The position numbers and the translations under genes are program-made. From Crossaster papposus (Eukaryota > Echinodermata > Asteroidea > Velatida > Solasteridae), in assembly GCA_037893245.1 (NCBI GenBank), contig JBAIAA010000804.1:496001-560000 (forward strand): a stretch of 64,000 nt of DNA, written 5' to 3'. Under the pieces are notes generated by a model. That model was given only the letters and a program-made list of their open reading frames with translations, was not told where the DNA came from and did no database searches. Positions within the stretch are counted from its first letter, which is position 1, and every line of letters begins with the position of its first letter. Below are positions 1 through 13,955 of the stretch, piece after piece.

Positions 1-1085
1 GATAATTTTCTCGACTTATATCTTAGTGGCGAACCTCAACTTTGTTCGAGAATGAAGAGACACTCACCAGCTCGACATCTGAGACAAAATATTGCCAGAT
101 TTTCTACTAGAAAGAACTCAAACTGTGAGACTCATGCGTCAGGACACTGGCGGCATAGGCCTATGCGGAAATACACGTGCACATACATACACAGAAGAAA
201 ACATGGCTTCGAATGAGGATAATTTTCTCGACTTATATCTTAGTTGCGAACCTCAACTTTGTTCGAGAATGAAGAGACACTCAACAGCTCGACATCTGAG
301 ACAAAATATTGCCAGATTTTCCACTAGAAAGAACTCAAACTGTGAGACTCATGCGTCAGGACACTGGCGGCATAGGCCTATGGGGAAATACACGTGCACA
401 TACATACACAGAAGAAAACATGGCTTCGAATGAGGATAATTTTCTCGACGTATATCTTAGCTGCGAACCTCAACTTTGTTCGAGAATGAAGGGACACTCA
501 CCAGCTCAACATCTGAGACAAAATATTGCAAAATATCCCACTAGAAAGAACCCAAACTGTTCGACTCATGCGTCAGGACACTGGCGGCATAGGCCTATGT
601 GGAAATACACGTGCACATAGATACACGGAAGAAAACATGGCTTCGAATGAGGATAATTTTCTCGACTTATATCTTAGTGGCGAACCTCAACTTTGTTCGA
701 GAATGAAGAGACACTCACCAGCTCGACATCTGAGACAAATTATTGCCAGATTTTCCACTAGAAAAAACTCAAACTGTGAGACTCATGCGTCAGGACACTG
801 GCGGCATAGGCCTATGCGGAAATACACGTGCACATACATACACAGAAGAAAACATGGCTTCGAATGAGGATAATTTTCTCGACTTATATCTTAGTTGCAA
901 ACCTCAACTTTGTTCGAGAATGAAGAGACACTCACCAGCTCGACATCTGAGACAAAATATTGCTAGATTTTCCACTAGAAAGAACTCAAACTGTGAGACT
1001 CATGCGTCAGGACACTGGCGGCATAGGCCTATGCGGAAATACACGTGCACATACATACACAGAAGAAAACATGGCTTCGAATGAC

Positions 1086-1210
1086 GATAATTTTCTCGAC
1101 TTATATCTTAGCTGCGAACCTCAACGTTGTTCGAGAATGAAGAGACACTCACCAGCTCGACATCTGAGCCAAAGTATTGCCAAATTAACAAAAACAGGGC
1201 TGCGAATGAG
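1086..1210 (+). repeat. 125-bp short monomer 1
   Basis: This is the first short unit and serves as the type copy. It matches the long unit for positions 1-101, then jumps to position 194, so 92 bp (102-193) are missing. The last 24 bases are divergent from the long unit (five differences, including AACAAAAACAGGGCTGCG). The conserved part has two private changes, GAGCCAAAGT for GAGACAAAAT. The missing stretch holds the 14-bp palindrome, the E-box and four of the nine CpG sites. The unit follows a junction reading GAATGAC instead of GAATGAG. Confidence 0.95.
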
Positions 1211-3250
1211 GATAATTTTCTCGACTTATATCTTAGCTGCGAACCTCAACTTTGTTCGAGAATGAAGAGACACTCACCAGCTCGACATCTGAGACAAATT
1301 ATTGCCAGATTTTCCACTAGAAAGAACTCAAACTGTGAGACTCATGCGTCAGGTCACTGGCGGCATAGGCCTATGCGGAAATACACGTGCACATACATAC
1401 ACAGAAGAAAACATGGCTTCGAATGAGGATAATTTTCTCGACTTATATCTTAGCTGCGAACCTCAACGTTGTTCGAGAATGAAGAGACACTCACCAGCTC
1501 GACATCTGAGACAAAATATTGCCAGATTTTCCACTAGAAAGAACTCAAACTGTTCGACTCATGCGTCAGGTCACTGGCGGCATAGGCCTATGCGGAAATA
1601 CACGTGCACATACATACACAGAAGAAAACATGGCTTCGAATGAGGATAATTTTCTCGACTTATATCTTAGTTGCGAACCTCAACTTTGTTGGAGAATGAA
1701 GAGACACTCACCAGCTCGACATCTGAGACAAAATATTGCCAGATTTTCCACTAGAAAGAACTCAAACTGTGAGACTCATGCGTCAGGACACTGGCGGCAT
1801 AGGCCTATGCGGAAATACACGTGCACATACATACACAGAAGAAAACATGGCTTCGAATGAGGATAATTTTCTCGACTTATATCTTAGCTGCGAACCTCAA
1901 CTTTGTTCGAGAATGAAGAGACACTCATCAGCTCGACATCTGAGACAAAATATTCCCAAATTTCCCACTAGAAAGAACCCAAACTGTTAGACTCATGCGT
2001 CAGGACACTGGCGGCATAGGCCTATGCGGAAATACACGTGCACATACATAGACAGAAGAAAACATGGCTTCGAATGAGGATAATTTTCTCGACTTATATC
2101 TTAGCTGCGAACCTCAACTTTGTTCGAGAATGAAGAGACACTCACCAGCTCGACATCTGAGACAAATTATTGCCAGATTTTCCACTAGAAAGAACTCAAA
2201 CTGTGAGACTCATGCGTCAGGTCACTGGCGGCATAGGCCTATGCGGAAATACACGTGCACATACATACACAGAAGAAAACATGGCTTCGAATGAGGATAA
2301 TTTTCTCGACTTATATCTTAGCTGCGAACCTCAACGTTGTTCGAGAATGAAGAGACACTCACCAGCTCGACATCTGAGACAAAATATTGCCAGATTTTCC
2401 ACTAGAAAGAACTCAAACTGTTCGACTCATGCGTCAGGTCACTGGCGGCATAGGCCTATGCGGAAATACACGTGCACATACATACACAGAAGAAAACATG
2501 GCTTCGAATGAGGATAATTTTCTCGACTTATATCTTAGTTGCGAACCTCAACTTTGTTGGAGAATGAAGAGACACTCACCAGCTCGACATCTGAGACAAA
2601 ATATTGCCAGATTTTCCACTAGAAAGAACTCAAACTGTGAGACTCATGCGTCAGGACACTGGCGGCATAGGCCTATGCGGAAATACACGTGCACATACAT
2701 ACACAGAAGAAAACATGGCTTCGAATGAGGATAATTTGCTCGACTTATATCTTAGTGGCGAACCTCAACGTTGTTCGAGAATGAAGAGACACTCACCAGC
2801 TCGACATCTGAGACAAATTATTGCCAGATTTTCCACTAGAAAGAACTCAAACTGTGAGACTCATGCGTCAGGTCACTGGCGGCATAGGCCTATGCGGAAA
2901 TACACGTGCACATACATACACAGAAGAAAACATGGCTTCGAATGAGGATAATTTTCTCGACTTATATCTTAGCTGCGAACCTCAACGTTGTTCGAGAATG
3001 AAGAGACACTCACCAGCTCGACATCTGAGACAAAATATTGCCAGATTTTCCACTAGAAAGAACTCAAACTGTTCGACTCATGCGTCAGGTCACTGGCGGC
3101 ATAGGCCTATGCGGAAATACACGTGCACATACATACACAGAAGAAAACATGGCTTCGAATGAGGATAATTTTCTCGACTTATATCTTAGTTGCGAACCTC
3201 AACTTTGTTGGAGAATGAAGAGACACTCACCAGCTCAACATCTGAGACAA
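1211..3250 (+). repeat. 3-unit higher-order repeat, left edge
   Basis: A three-unit series (AAATTATTGCC with GGTCAC, then CGTTGTTCG with TGTTCGACTC, then TTGGAGAATG) starts near 1302, 2170 and 2821. The first two starts are 868 bp apart and the next two are 651 bp apart. The extra unit in the first interval is the TGTTAGACTC / CATAGACAG type. The same three-unit series recurs near 4.7, 6.4, 7.9, 12.6 and 15.1 kb, so it is a basic building block of the left third of the window. Confidence 0.8.
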
Positions 3251-4031
3251 AATATTGCCAGATTTTCCACTAGAAAGAACTCAAACTGTGAGACTCATGC
3301 GTCAGGACACTGGCGGCATAGGCCTATGCGGAAATACACGTGCACATACATACACAGAAGAAAACATGGCTTCGAATGAGGATAATTTTCTTGACTTATA
3401 TCTTAGCTGCGAACCTCAACTTTGTTCGAGAATGAAGAGACACTCACAAGCTCGACATCTGAGACAAAATATTGCCAAATTTCCCACTAGAAAGAACCCA
3501 AACTGTTCGACTCATGTGTCAGGACACTGGCGGCATAGGCCTATGCGGAAATACACGTGCACATACATACACAGAAGAAAACATGGCTTCGAATGAGGAT
3601 AATTTTCTCGACTTATATCTTAGTGGCGAACCTCAACGTTGTTCGAGAATGAAGAGACACTCACCAGCTCGACATCTGAGACAAAATATTGCCAGATTTT
3701 CCACTAGAAAGAACTCAAACTGTGAGACTCATGCGTCAGGACACTGGCGGCATAGGCCTATGCGGAAATACACGTGCACATACATACACAGAAGAAAACA
3801 TGGCTTCGAATGAGGATAATTTTCTCGACTTATATCTTAGTTGCAAACCTCAACTTTGTTCGAGAATGAAGAGACACTCACCAGCTCGACATCTGAGACA
3901 AAATATTGCCAGATTTTCCACTAGAAAGAACTCAAACTGTGAGACTCATGAGTCAGGACACTGGCGGCATAGGCCTATGCGGAAATACACGTGCACATAC
4001 ATACACAGAAGAAAACATGGCTTCGAATGAC

Positions 4032-4156
4032 GATAATTTTCTCGACTTATATCTTAGCTGCGAACCTCAACGTTGTTCGAGAATGAAGAGACAATCACCA
4101 GCTCGACATCTGAGCCAAAGTATTGCCAAATTAACAAAAACAGGGCTGCGAATGAG
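4032..4156 (+). repeat. 125-bp short monomer 2
   Basis: It carries the usual short-unit signature and has a private change, GACAATCACC for GACACTCACC, at about 4091-4100. The next long unit has TCATCAGCT, TGTTAGACTC and CATAGACAG, the haplotype that usually follows a short unit. Confidence 0.95.
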
Positions 4157-5344
4157 GATAATTTTCTCGACTTATATCTTAGCTGCGAACCTCAACTTTG
4201 TTCGAGAATGAAGAGACACTCATCAGCTCGACATCTGAGACAAAATATTGCCAAATTTCCCACTAGAAAGAACCCAAACTGTTAGACTCATGCGTCAGGA
4301 CACTGGCGGCATAGGCCTATGCGGAAATACACGTGCACATACATAGACAGAAGAAAACATGGCTTCGAATGAGGATAATTTTCTCGACTTATATCTTAGC
4401 TGCGAACCTCAACTTTGTTCGAGAATGAAGAGACACTCACCAGCTCGACATCTGAGACAAAATATTGCCAGATTTTCCACTAGAAAGAACTCAAACGGTT
4501 CGACTCATGCGTCAGGTTACTGGCGGCATAGGCCTATGCGGAAATACACGTGCACATACATACACAGAAGAAAACATGGCTTCGAATGAGGATAATTTTC
4601 TCGACTTATATCTTAGTGGCGAACCTCAACGTTGTTCGAGAATGAAGAGACACTCACCAGCTCGACATCTGAGACAAATTATTGCCAGATTTTCCACTAG
4701 AAAGAACTCAAACTGTGAGACTCATGCGTCAGGTCACTGGCGGCATAGGCCTATGCGGAAATACACGTGCACATACATACACAGAAGAAAACATGGCTTC
4801 GAATGAGGATAATTTTCTCGACTTATATCTTAGCTGCGAACCTCAACGTTGTTCGAGAATGAAGAGACACTCACCAGCTCGACATCTGAGACAAAATATT
4901 GCCAGATTTTCCACTAGAAAGAACTCAAACTGTTCGACTCATGCGTCAGGTCACTGGCGGCATAGGCCTATGCGGAAATACACGTGCACATACATACACA
5001 GAAGAAAACATGGCTTCGAATGAGGATAATTTTCTCGACTTATATCTTAGTTGCGAACCTCAACTTTGTTGGAGAATGAAGAGACACTCACCAGCTCGAC
5101 ATCTGAGACAAAATATTGCCAGATTTTCCACTAGAAAGAACTCAAACTGTGAGACTCATGCGTCAGGACACTGGCGGCATAGGCCTATGCGGAAATACAC
5201 GTGCACATACATACACAGATTAAAACATGGCTTCGAATGAGGATAATTTTCTCGACTTATATCTTAGCTGCGAACCTCAACTTTGTTCGAGAATGAAGAG
5301 ACACTCACAAGCTCGACATCTGAGACAAAATATTGCCAAATTTC

Positions 5345-8318
5345 CCACTAGAAAGAACCCAAACTGTTCGACTCATGTGTCAGGACACTGGCGGCATAGG
5401 CCTATGCGGAAATACACGTGCACATACATACACAGAAGAAAACATGGCTTCGAATGAGGATAATTTTCTCGACTTATATCTTAGTGGCGAACCTCAACGT
5501 TGTTCGAGAATGAAGAGACACTCACCAGCTCGACATCTGAGACAAAATATTGCCAGATTTTCCACTAGAAAGAACTCAAACTGTGAGACTCATGCGTCAG
5601 GACACTGGCGGCATAGGCCTATGCGGAAATACACGTGCACATACATACACAGAAGAAAACATGGCTTCGAATGAGGATAATTTTCTCGACTTATATCTTA
5701 GTTGCAAACCTCAACTTTGTTCGAGAATGAAGAGACACTCACCAGCTCGACATCTGAGACAAAATATTGCCAGATTTTCCACTAGAAAGAACTCAAACTG
5801 TGAGACTCATGCGTCAGGACACTGGCGGCATAGGCCTATGCGGAAATACACGTGCACATACATACACAGAAGAAAACATGGCTTCGAATGACGATAATTT
5901 TCTCGACTTATATCTTAGCTGCGAACCTCAACGTTGTTCGAGAATGAAGAGACACTCACCAGCTCGACATCTGAGACAAAATATTGCCAGATTTTCCACT
6001 AGAAAGAACTCAAACTGTTCGACTCATGCGTCAGGTCACTGGCGGCATAGGCCTATGCGGAAATACACGTGCACATACATACACAGAAGAAAACGTGGCT
6101 TCGAATGAGGATAATTTTCTCGACTTATATCTTAGTTGCGAACCTCAACTTTGTTGGAGAATGAAGAGACACTCACCAGCTCGACATCTGAGACAAAATA
6201 TTGCCAGATTTTCCACTAGAAAGAACTCAAACTGTGAGACTCATGCGTCAGGACACTGGCGGCATAGGCCTATGCGGAAATACACGTGCACATACATACA
6301 CAGAAGAAAACATGGCTTCGAATGAGGATAATTTTCTCGACTTATATCTTAGTGGCGAACCTCAACGTTGTTCGAGAATGAAGAGACACTCACCAGCTCG
6401 ACATCTGAGACAAATTATTGCCAGATTTTCCACTAGAAAGAACTCAAACTGTGAGACTCATGCGTCAGGTCACTGGCGGCATAGGCCTATGCGGAAATAC
6501 ACGTGCACATACATACACAGAAGAAAACATGGCTTCGAATGAGGATAATTTTCTCGACTTATATCTTAGCTGCGAACCTCAACGTTGTTCGAGAATGAAG
6601 AGACACTCACCAGCTCGACATCTGAGACAAAATATTGCCAGATTTTCCACTAGAAAGAACTCAAACTGTTCGACTCATGCGTCAGGTCACTGGCGGCATA
6701 GGCCTATGCGGAAATACACGTGCACATACATACACAGAAGAAAACATGGCTTCGAATGAGGATAATTTTCTCGACTTATATCTTAGTTGCGAACCTCAAC
6801 TTTGTTGGAGAATGAAGAGACACTCACCAGCTCGACATCTGAGACAAAATATTGCCAGATTTTCCACTAGAAAGAACCCAAACTGTTCGACTCATGTGTC
6901 AGGACACTGGCGGCATAGGCCTATGCGGAAATACACGTGCACATACATACACAGAAGAAAACATGGCTTCGAATGAGGATAATTTTCTCGACTTATATCT
7001 TAGTGGCGAACCTCAACGTTGTTCGAGAATGAAGAGACACTCACCAGCTCGACATCTGAGACAAAATATTGCCAGATTTTCCACTAGAAAGAACTCAAAC
7101 TGTGAGACTCATGCGTCAGGACACTGGCGGCATAGGCCTATGCGGAAATACACGTGCACATACATACACAGAAGAAAACATGGCTTCGAATGAGGATAAT
7201 TTTCTCGACTTATATCTTAGTTGCAAACCTCAACTTTGTTCGAGAATGAAGAGACACTCACCAGCTCGACATCTGAGACAAAATATTGCCAGATTTTCCA
7301 CTAGAAAGAACTCAAACTGTGAGACTCATGCGTCAGGACACTGGCGGCATAGGCCTATGCGGAAATACACGTGCACATACATACACAGAAGAAAACATGG
7401 CTTCGAATGACGATAATTTTCTCGACTTATATCTTAGCTGCGAACCTCAACGTTGTTCGAGAATGAAGAGACACTCACCAGCTCGACATCTGAGACAAAA
7501 TATTGCCAGATTTTCCACTAGAAAGAACTCAAACTGTTCGACTCATGCGTCAGGTCACTGGCGGCATAGGCCTATGCGGAAATACACGTGCACATACATA
7601 CACAGAAGAAAACGTGGCTTCGAATGAGGATAATTTTCTCGACTTATATCTTAGTTGCGAACCTCAACTTTGTTGGAGAATGAAGAGACACTCACCAGCT
7701 CGACATCTGAGACAAAATATTGCCAGATTTTCCACTAGAAAGAACTCAAACTGTGAGACTCATGCGTCAGGACACTGGCGGCATAGGCCTATGCGGAAAT
7801 ACACGTGCACATACATACACAGAAGAAAACATGGCTTCGAATGAGGATAATTTTCTCGACTTATATCTTAGTGGCGAACCTCAACGTTGTTCGAGAATGA
7901 AGAGACACTCACCAGCTCGACATCTGAGACAAATTATTGCCAGATTTTCCACTAGAAAGGACTCAAACTGTGAGACTCATGCGTCAGGTCACTTGCGGCA
8001 TAGGCCTATGCGGAAATACACGTGCACATACATACACAGAAGAAAACATGGCTTCGAATGAGGATAATTTTCTCGACTTATATCTTAGCTGCGAACCTCA
8101 ACGTTGTTCGAGAATGAAGAGACACTCACCAGCTCGACATCTGAGACAAAATATTGCCAGATTTTCCACTAGAAAGAACTCAAACTGTTCGACTCATGCG
8201 TCAGGTCACTGGCGGCATAGGCCTATGCGGAAATACACGTGCACATACATACACAGAAGAAAACATGGCTTCGAATGAGGATAATTTTCTCGACTTATAT
8301 CTTAGTTGCGAACCTCAA
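5345..8318 (+). repeat. 1519-bp (7-unit) tandem higher-order repeat
   Basis: Bases 5345-6799 match 6864-8318 at an offset of 1519 bp (7 x 217). Both copies contain the rare AAACGTGGCTTC variant, at about 6091 and 7610. I see two differences: AAGGACTCAAAC at about 7970 and CACTTGCGG at about 7994, both private to copy 2. The left edge lies inside a hybrid unit at 6761-6977, and the right edge is set by CTTTG against CGTTG before TTGGAG. Confidence 0.85.
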
Positions 8319-8326
8319 CGTTGTTG

Positions 8327-11300
8327 GAGAATGAAGAGACACTCACCAGCTCGACATCTGAGACAAAATATTGCCAGATTTTCCACTAGAAAGAACTCAA
8401 ACTGTGAGACTCATGCGTCAGGACACTGGCGGCATAGGCCTATGCGGAAATACACGTGCACATACATACACAGAAGAAAACATGGCTTCGAATGAGGATA
8501 ATTTTCTCGACTTATATCTTAGCTGCGAACCTCAACTTTGTTCGAGAATGAAGAGACACTCACAAGCTCGACATCTGAGACAAAATATTGCCAAATTTCC
8601 CACTAGAAAGAACCCAAACTGTTCGACTCATGTGTCAGGACACTGGCGGCATAGGCCTATGCGGAAATACACGTGCACATACATACACAGAAGAAAACAT
8701 GGCTTCGAATGAGGATAATTTTCTCGACTTATATCTTAGTGGCGAACCTCAACGTTGTTCGAGAATGAAGAGACACTCACCAGCTCGACATCTGAGACAA
8801 AATATTGCCAGATTTTCCACTAGAAAGAACTCAAACTGTGAGACTCATGCGTCAGGACACTGGCGGCATAGGCCTATGCGGAAATACACGTGCACATACA
8901 TACACAGAAGAAAACATGGCTTCGAATGAGGATAATTTTCTCGACTTATATCTTAGTTGCAAACCTCAACTTTGTTCGAGAATGAAGAGACACTCACCAG
9001 CTCGACATCTGAGACAAAATATTGCCAGATTTTCCACTAGAAAGAACTCAAACTGTGAGACTCATGCGTCAGGACACTGGCGGCATAGGCCTATGCGGAA
9101 ATACACGTGCACATACATACACAGAAGAAAACATGGCTTCGAATGACGATAATTTTCTCGACTTATATCTTAGCTGCGAACCTCAACGTTGTTCGAGAAT
9201 GAAGAGACACTCACCAGCTCGACATCTGAGACAAAATATTGCCAGATTTTCCACTAGAAAGAACTCAAACTGTGAGACTCATGCGTCAGGACACTGGCGG
9301 CATAGGCCTATGCGGAAATACACGTGCACATACATACACAGAAGAAAACATGGCTTCGAATGAGGATAATTTTCTCGACTTATATCTTAGCTGCGAACCT
9401 CAACTTTGTTCGAGAATGAAGAGACACTCACAAGCTCGACATCTGAGACAAAATATTGCCAAATTTCCCACTAGAAAGAACCCAAACTGTTCGACTCATG
9501 TGTCAGGACACTGGCGGCATAGGCCTATGCGGAAATACACGTGCACATACATACACAGAAGAAAACATGGCTTCGAATGAGGATAATTTTCTCGACTTAT
9601 ATCTTAGTGGCGAACCTCAACGTTGTTCGAGAATGAAGAGACACTCACCAGCTCGACATCTGAGACAAAATATTGCCAGATTTTCCACTAGAAAGAACTC
9701 AAACTGTGAGACTCATGCGTCAGGACACTGGCGGCATAGGCCTATGCGGAAATACACGTGCACATACATACACAGAAGAAAACATGGCTTCGAATGAGGA
9801 TAATTTTCTCGACTTATATCTTAGTTGCAAACCTCAACTTTGTTCGAGAATGAAGAGACACTCACCAGCTCGACATCTGAGACAAAATATTGCCAGATTT
9901 TCCACTAGAAAGAACTCAAACTGTGAGACTCATGCGTCAGGACACTGGCGGCATAGGCCTATGCGGAAATACACGTGCACATACATACACAGAAGAAAAC
10001 ATGGCTTCGAATGACGATAATTTTCTCGACTTATATCTTAGCTGCGAACCTCAACGTTGTTCGAGAATGAAGAGACACTCACCAGCTCGACATCTGAGAC
10101 AAAATATTGCCAGATTTTCCACTAGAAAGAACTCAAACTGTTCGACTCATGCGTCAGGTCACTGGCGGCATAGGCCTATGCGGAAATACACGTGCACATA
10201 CATACACAGAAGAAAACATGGCTTCGAATGAGGATAATTTTCTCGACTTATATCTTAGTTGCGAACCTCAACGTTGTTGGAGAATGAAGAGACACTCACC
10301 AGCTCGACATCTGAGACAAAATATTGCCAGATTTTCCACTAGAAAGAACTCAAACTGTGAGACTCATGCGTCAGGACACTGGCGGCATAGGCCTATGCGG
10401 AAATACACGTGCACATACATACACAGAAGAAAACATGGCTTCGAATGAGGATAATTTTCTCGACTTATATCTTAGCTGCGAACCTCAACTTTGTTCGAGA
10501 ATGAAGAGACACTCACAAGCTCGACATCTGAGACAAAATATTGCCAAATTTCCCACTAGAAAGAACCCAAACTGTTCGACTCATGTGTCAGGACACTGGC
10601 GGCATAGGCCTATGCGGAAATACACGTGCACATACATACACAGAAGAAAACATGGCTTCGAATGAGGATAATTTTCTCGACTTATATCTTAGTGGCGAAC
10701 CTCAACGTTGTTCGAGAATGAAGAGACACTCACCAGCTCGACATCTGAGACAAAATATTGCCAGATTTTCCACTAGAAAGAACTCAAACTGTGAGACTCA
10801 TGCGTCAGGACACTGGCGGCATAGGCCTATGCGGAAATACACGTGCACATACATACACAGAAGAAAACATGGCTTCGAATGAGGATAATTTTCTCGACTT
10901 ATATCTTAGTTGCAAACCTCAACTTTGTTCGAGAATGAAGAGACACTCACCAGCTCGACATCTGAGACAAAATATTGCCAGATTTTCCACTAGAAAGAAC
11001 TCAAACTGTGAGACTCATGCGTCAGGACACTGGCGGCATAGGCCTATGCGGAAATACACGTGCACATACATACACAGAAGAAAACATGGCTTCGAATGAC
11101 GATAATTTTCTCGACTTATATCTTAGCTGCGAACCTCAACGTTGTTCGAGAATGAAGAGACACTCACCAGCTCGACATCTGAGACAAAATATTGCCAGAT
11201 TTTCCACTAGAAAGAACTCAAACTGTGAGACTCATGCGTCAGGACACTGGCGGCATAGGCCTATGCGGAAATACACGTGCACATACATACACAGAAGAAA

Positions 11301-12016
11301 ACATGGCTTCGAATGAGGATAATTTTCTCGACTTATATCTTAGCTGCGAACCTCAACTTTGTTCGAGAATGAAGAGACACTCACAAGCTCGACATCTGAG
11401 ACAAAATATTGCCAAATTTCCCACTAGAAAGAACCCAAACTGTTCGACTCATGTGTCAGGACACTGGCGGCATAGGCCTATGCGGAAATACACGTGCACA
11501 TACATACACAGAAGAAAACATGGCTTCGAATGAGGATAATTTTCTCGACTTATATCTTAGTGGGGAAACCTCAACGTTGTTCGAGAATGAAGAGACACTC
11601 ACCAGCTCGACATCTGAGACAAAATATTGCCAGATTTTCCACTAGAAAGAACTCAAACTGTGAGACTCATGCGTCAGGACACTGGCGGCATAGGCCTATG
11701 CGGAAATACACGTGCACATACATACACAGAAGAAAACATGGCTTCGAATGAGGATAATTTTCTCGACTTATATCTTAGTTGCAAACCTCAACTTTGTTCG
11801 AGAATGAAGAGACACTCACCAGCTCGACATCTGAGACAAAATATTGCCAGATTTTCCACTAGAAAGAACTCAAACTGTGAGACTCATGCGTCAGGACACT
11901 GGCGGCATAGGCCTATGCGGAAATACACGTGCACATACATACACAGAAGAAAACATGGCTTCGAATGACGATAATTTTCTCGACTTATATCTTAGCTGCG
12001 AACCTCAACGTTGTTC
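8327..12016 (+). repeat. 868-bp (4-unit) higher-order repeat, four copies
   Basis: Bases 8327-9273 match 9195-10141 with no difference seen, an offset of 868 bp (4 x 217). One extra unit follows, and the same four-unit block then appears twice more from about 10280 and 11148. The last copy carries the 218-bp unit. The block order is TCACAAGCT with TGTGTCAGG, then GTGGCGAACCTCAACG, then GTTGCAAACC, then GAATGAC. Related blocks stand alone near 3.4, 5.2, 13.2, 15.7, 18.0, 22.7 and 40.6 kb. Confidence 0.85.
11535..11752 (+). repeat. 218-bp monomer (only insertion in the window)
   Basis: This unit reads AGTGGGGAAACC where its siblings read AGTGGCGAACC: one substitution and one added A at about 11562-11569. 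It shifts everything to its right by one base relative to the duplicated block at 7.5-9.1 kb, which explains the 4683-bp rather than 4682-bp offset to 12.2-13.8 kb. Confidence 0.93.
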
Positions 12017-12094
12017 GAGAATGAAGAGACACTCACCAGCTCGACATCTGAGCCAAAGTATTGCCAAATTAACAAAAACAGGGCTGCGAATGAG
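11970..12094 (+). repeat. 125-bp short monomer 3
   Basis: It sits directly after the last of four 868-bp blocks. The following unit keeps TCATCAGCT but then switches to the TGTTCGACTC and GGTCAC type, which suggests a crossover inside that unit. Confidence 0.95.
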
Positions 12095-13830
12095 GATAAT
12101 TTTCTCGACTTATATCTTAGCTGCGAACCTCAACTTTGTTCGAGAATGAAGAGACACTCATCAGCTCGACATCTGAGACAAAATATTGCCAGATTTTCCA
12201 CTAGAAAGAACTCAAACTGTTCGACTCATGCGTCAGGTCACTGGCGGCATAGGCCTATGCGGAAATACACGTGCACATACATACACAGAAGAAAACGTGG
12301 CTTCGAATGAGGATAATTTTCTCGACTTATATCTTAGTTGCGAACCTCAACTTTGTTGGAGAATGAAGAGACACTCACCAGCTCGACATCTGAGACAAAA
12401 TATTGCCAGATTTTCCACTAGAAAGAACTCAAACTGTGAGACTCATGCGTCAGGACACTGGCGGCATAGGCCTATGCGGAAATACACGTGCACATACATA
12501 CACAGAAGAAAACATGGCTTCGAATGAGGATAATTTTCTCGACTTATATCTTAGTGGCGAACCTCAACGTTGTTCGAGAATGAAGAGACACTCACCAGCT
12601 CGACATCTGAGACAAATTATTGCCAGATTTTCCACTAGAAAGAACTCAAACTGTGAGACTCATGCGTCAGGTCACTGGCGGCATAGGCCTATGCGGAAAT
12701 ACACGTGCACATACATACACAGAAGAAAACATGGCTTCGAATGAGGATAATTTTATCGACTTATATCTTAGCTGCGAACCTCAACGTTGTTCGAGAATGA
12801 AGAGACACTCACCAGCTCGACATCTGAGACAAAATATTGCCAGATTTTCCACTAGAAAGAACTCAAACTGTTCGACTCATGCGTCAGGTCACTGGCGGCA
12901 TAGGCCTATGCGGAAATACACGTGCACATACATACACAGAAGAAAACATGGCTTCGAATGAGGATAATTTTCTCGACTTATATCTTAGTTGCGAACCTCA
13001 ACGTTGTTGGAGAATGAAGAGACACTCACCAGCTCGACATCTGAGACAAAATATTGCCAGATTTTCCACTAGAAAGAACTCAAACTGTGAGACTCATGCG
13101 TCAGGACACTGGCGGCATAGGCCTATGCGGAAATACACGTGCACATACATACACAGAAGAAAACATGGCTTCGAATGAGGATAATTTTCTCGACTTATAT
13201 CTTAGCTGCGAACCTCAACTTTGTTCGAGAATGAAGAGACACTCACAAGCTCGACATCTGAGACAAAATATTGCCAAATTTCCCACTAGAAAGAACCCAA
13301 ACTGTTCGACTCATGTGTCAGGACACTGGCGGCATAGGCCTATGCGGAAATACACGTGCACATACATACACAGAAGAAAACATGGCTTCGAATGAGGATA
13401 ATTTTCTCGACTTATATCTTAGTGGCGAACCTCAACGTTGTTCGAGAATGAAGAGACACTCACCAGCTCGACATCTGAGACAAAATATTGCCAGATTTTC
13501 CACTAGAAAGAACTCAAACTGTGAGACTCATGCGTCAGGACACTGGCGGCATAGGCCTATGCGGAAATACACGTGCACATACATACACAGAAGAAAACAT
13601 GGCTTCGAATGAGGATAATTTTCTCGACTTATATCTTAGTTGCAAACCTCAACTTTGTTCGAGAATGAAGAGACACTCACCAGCTCGACATCTGAGACAA
13701 AATATTGCCAGATTTTCCACTAGAAAGAACTCAAACTGTGAGACTCATGCGTCAGGACACTGGCGGCATAGGCCTATGCGGAAATACACGTGCACATACA
13801 TACACAGAAGAAAACATGGCTTCGAATGAC

Positions 13831-13955
13831 GATAATTTTCTCGACTTATATCTTAGCTGCGAACCTCAACGTTGTTCGAGAATGAAGAGACACTCACCAG
13901 CTCGACATCTGAGGCAAAGTATTGCCAAATTAACAAAAACAGGGCTGCGAATGAG
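13831..13955 (+). repeat. 125-bp short monomer 4
   Basis: The signature reads GAGGCAAAGT here instead of GAGCCAAAGT, a private change at about 13913. It is followed by the usual TCATCAGCT / TGTTAGACTC / CATAGACAG unit. Confidence 0.95.

Noticed and set aside
171..195. Telomere-like or simple-sequence repeat in CATACATACACAG
   Set aside because: It is two rounds of CATA inside a complex unit, not an extended simple repeat.
201..222. CENP-B-box-like match at CTTCGAATGAGG
   Set aside because: Only the TTCG half and one downstream A agree with the NTTCGNNNNANNCGGGN pattern. The CGGG part is absent, including in the GAATGCGG variant.
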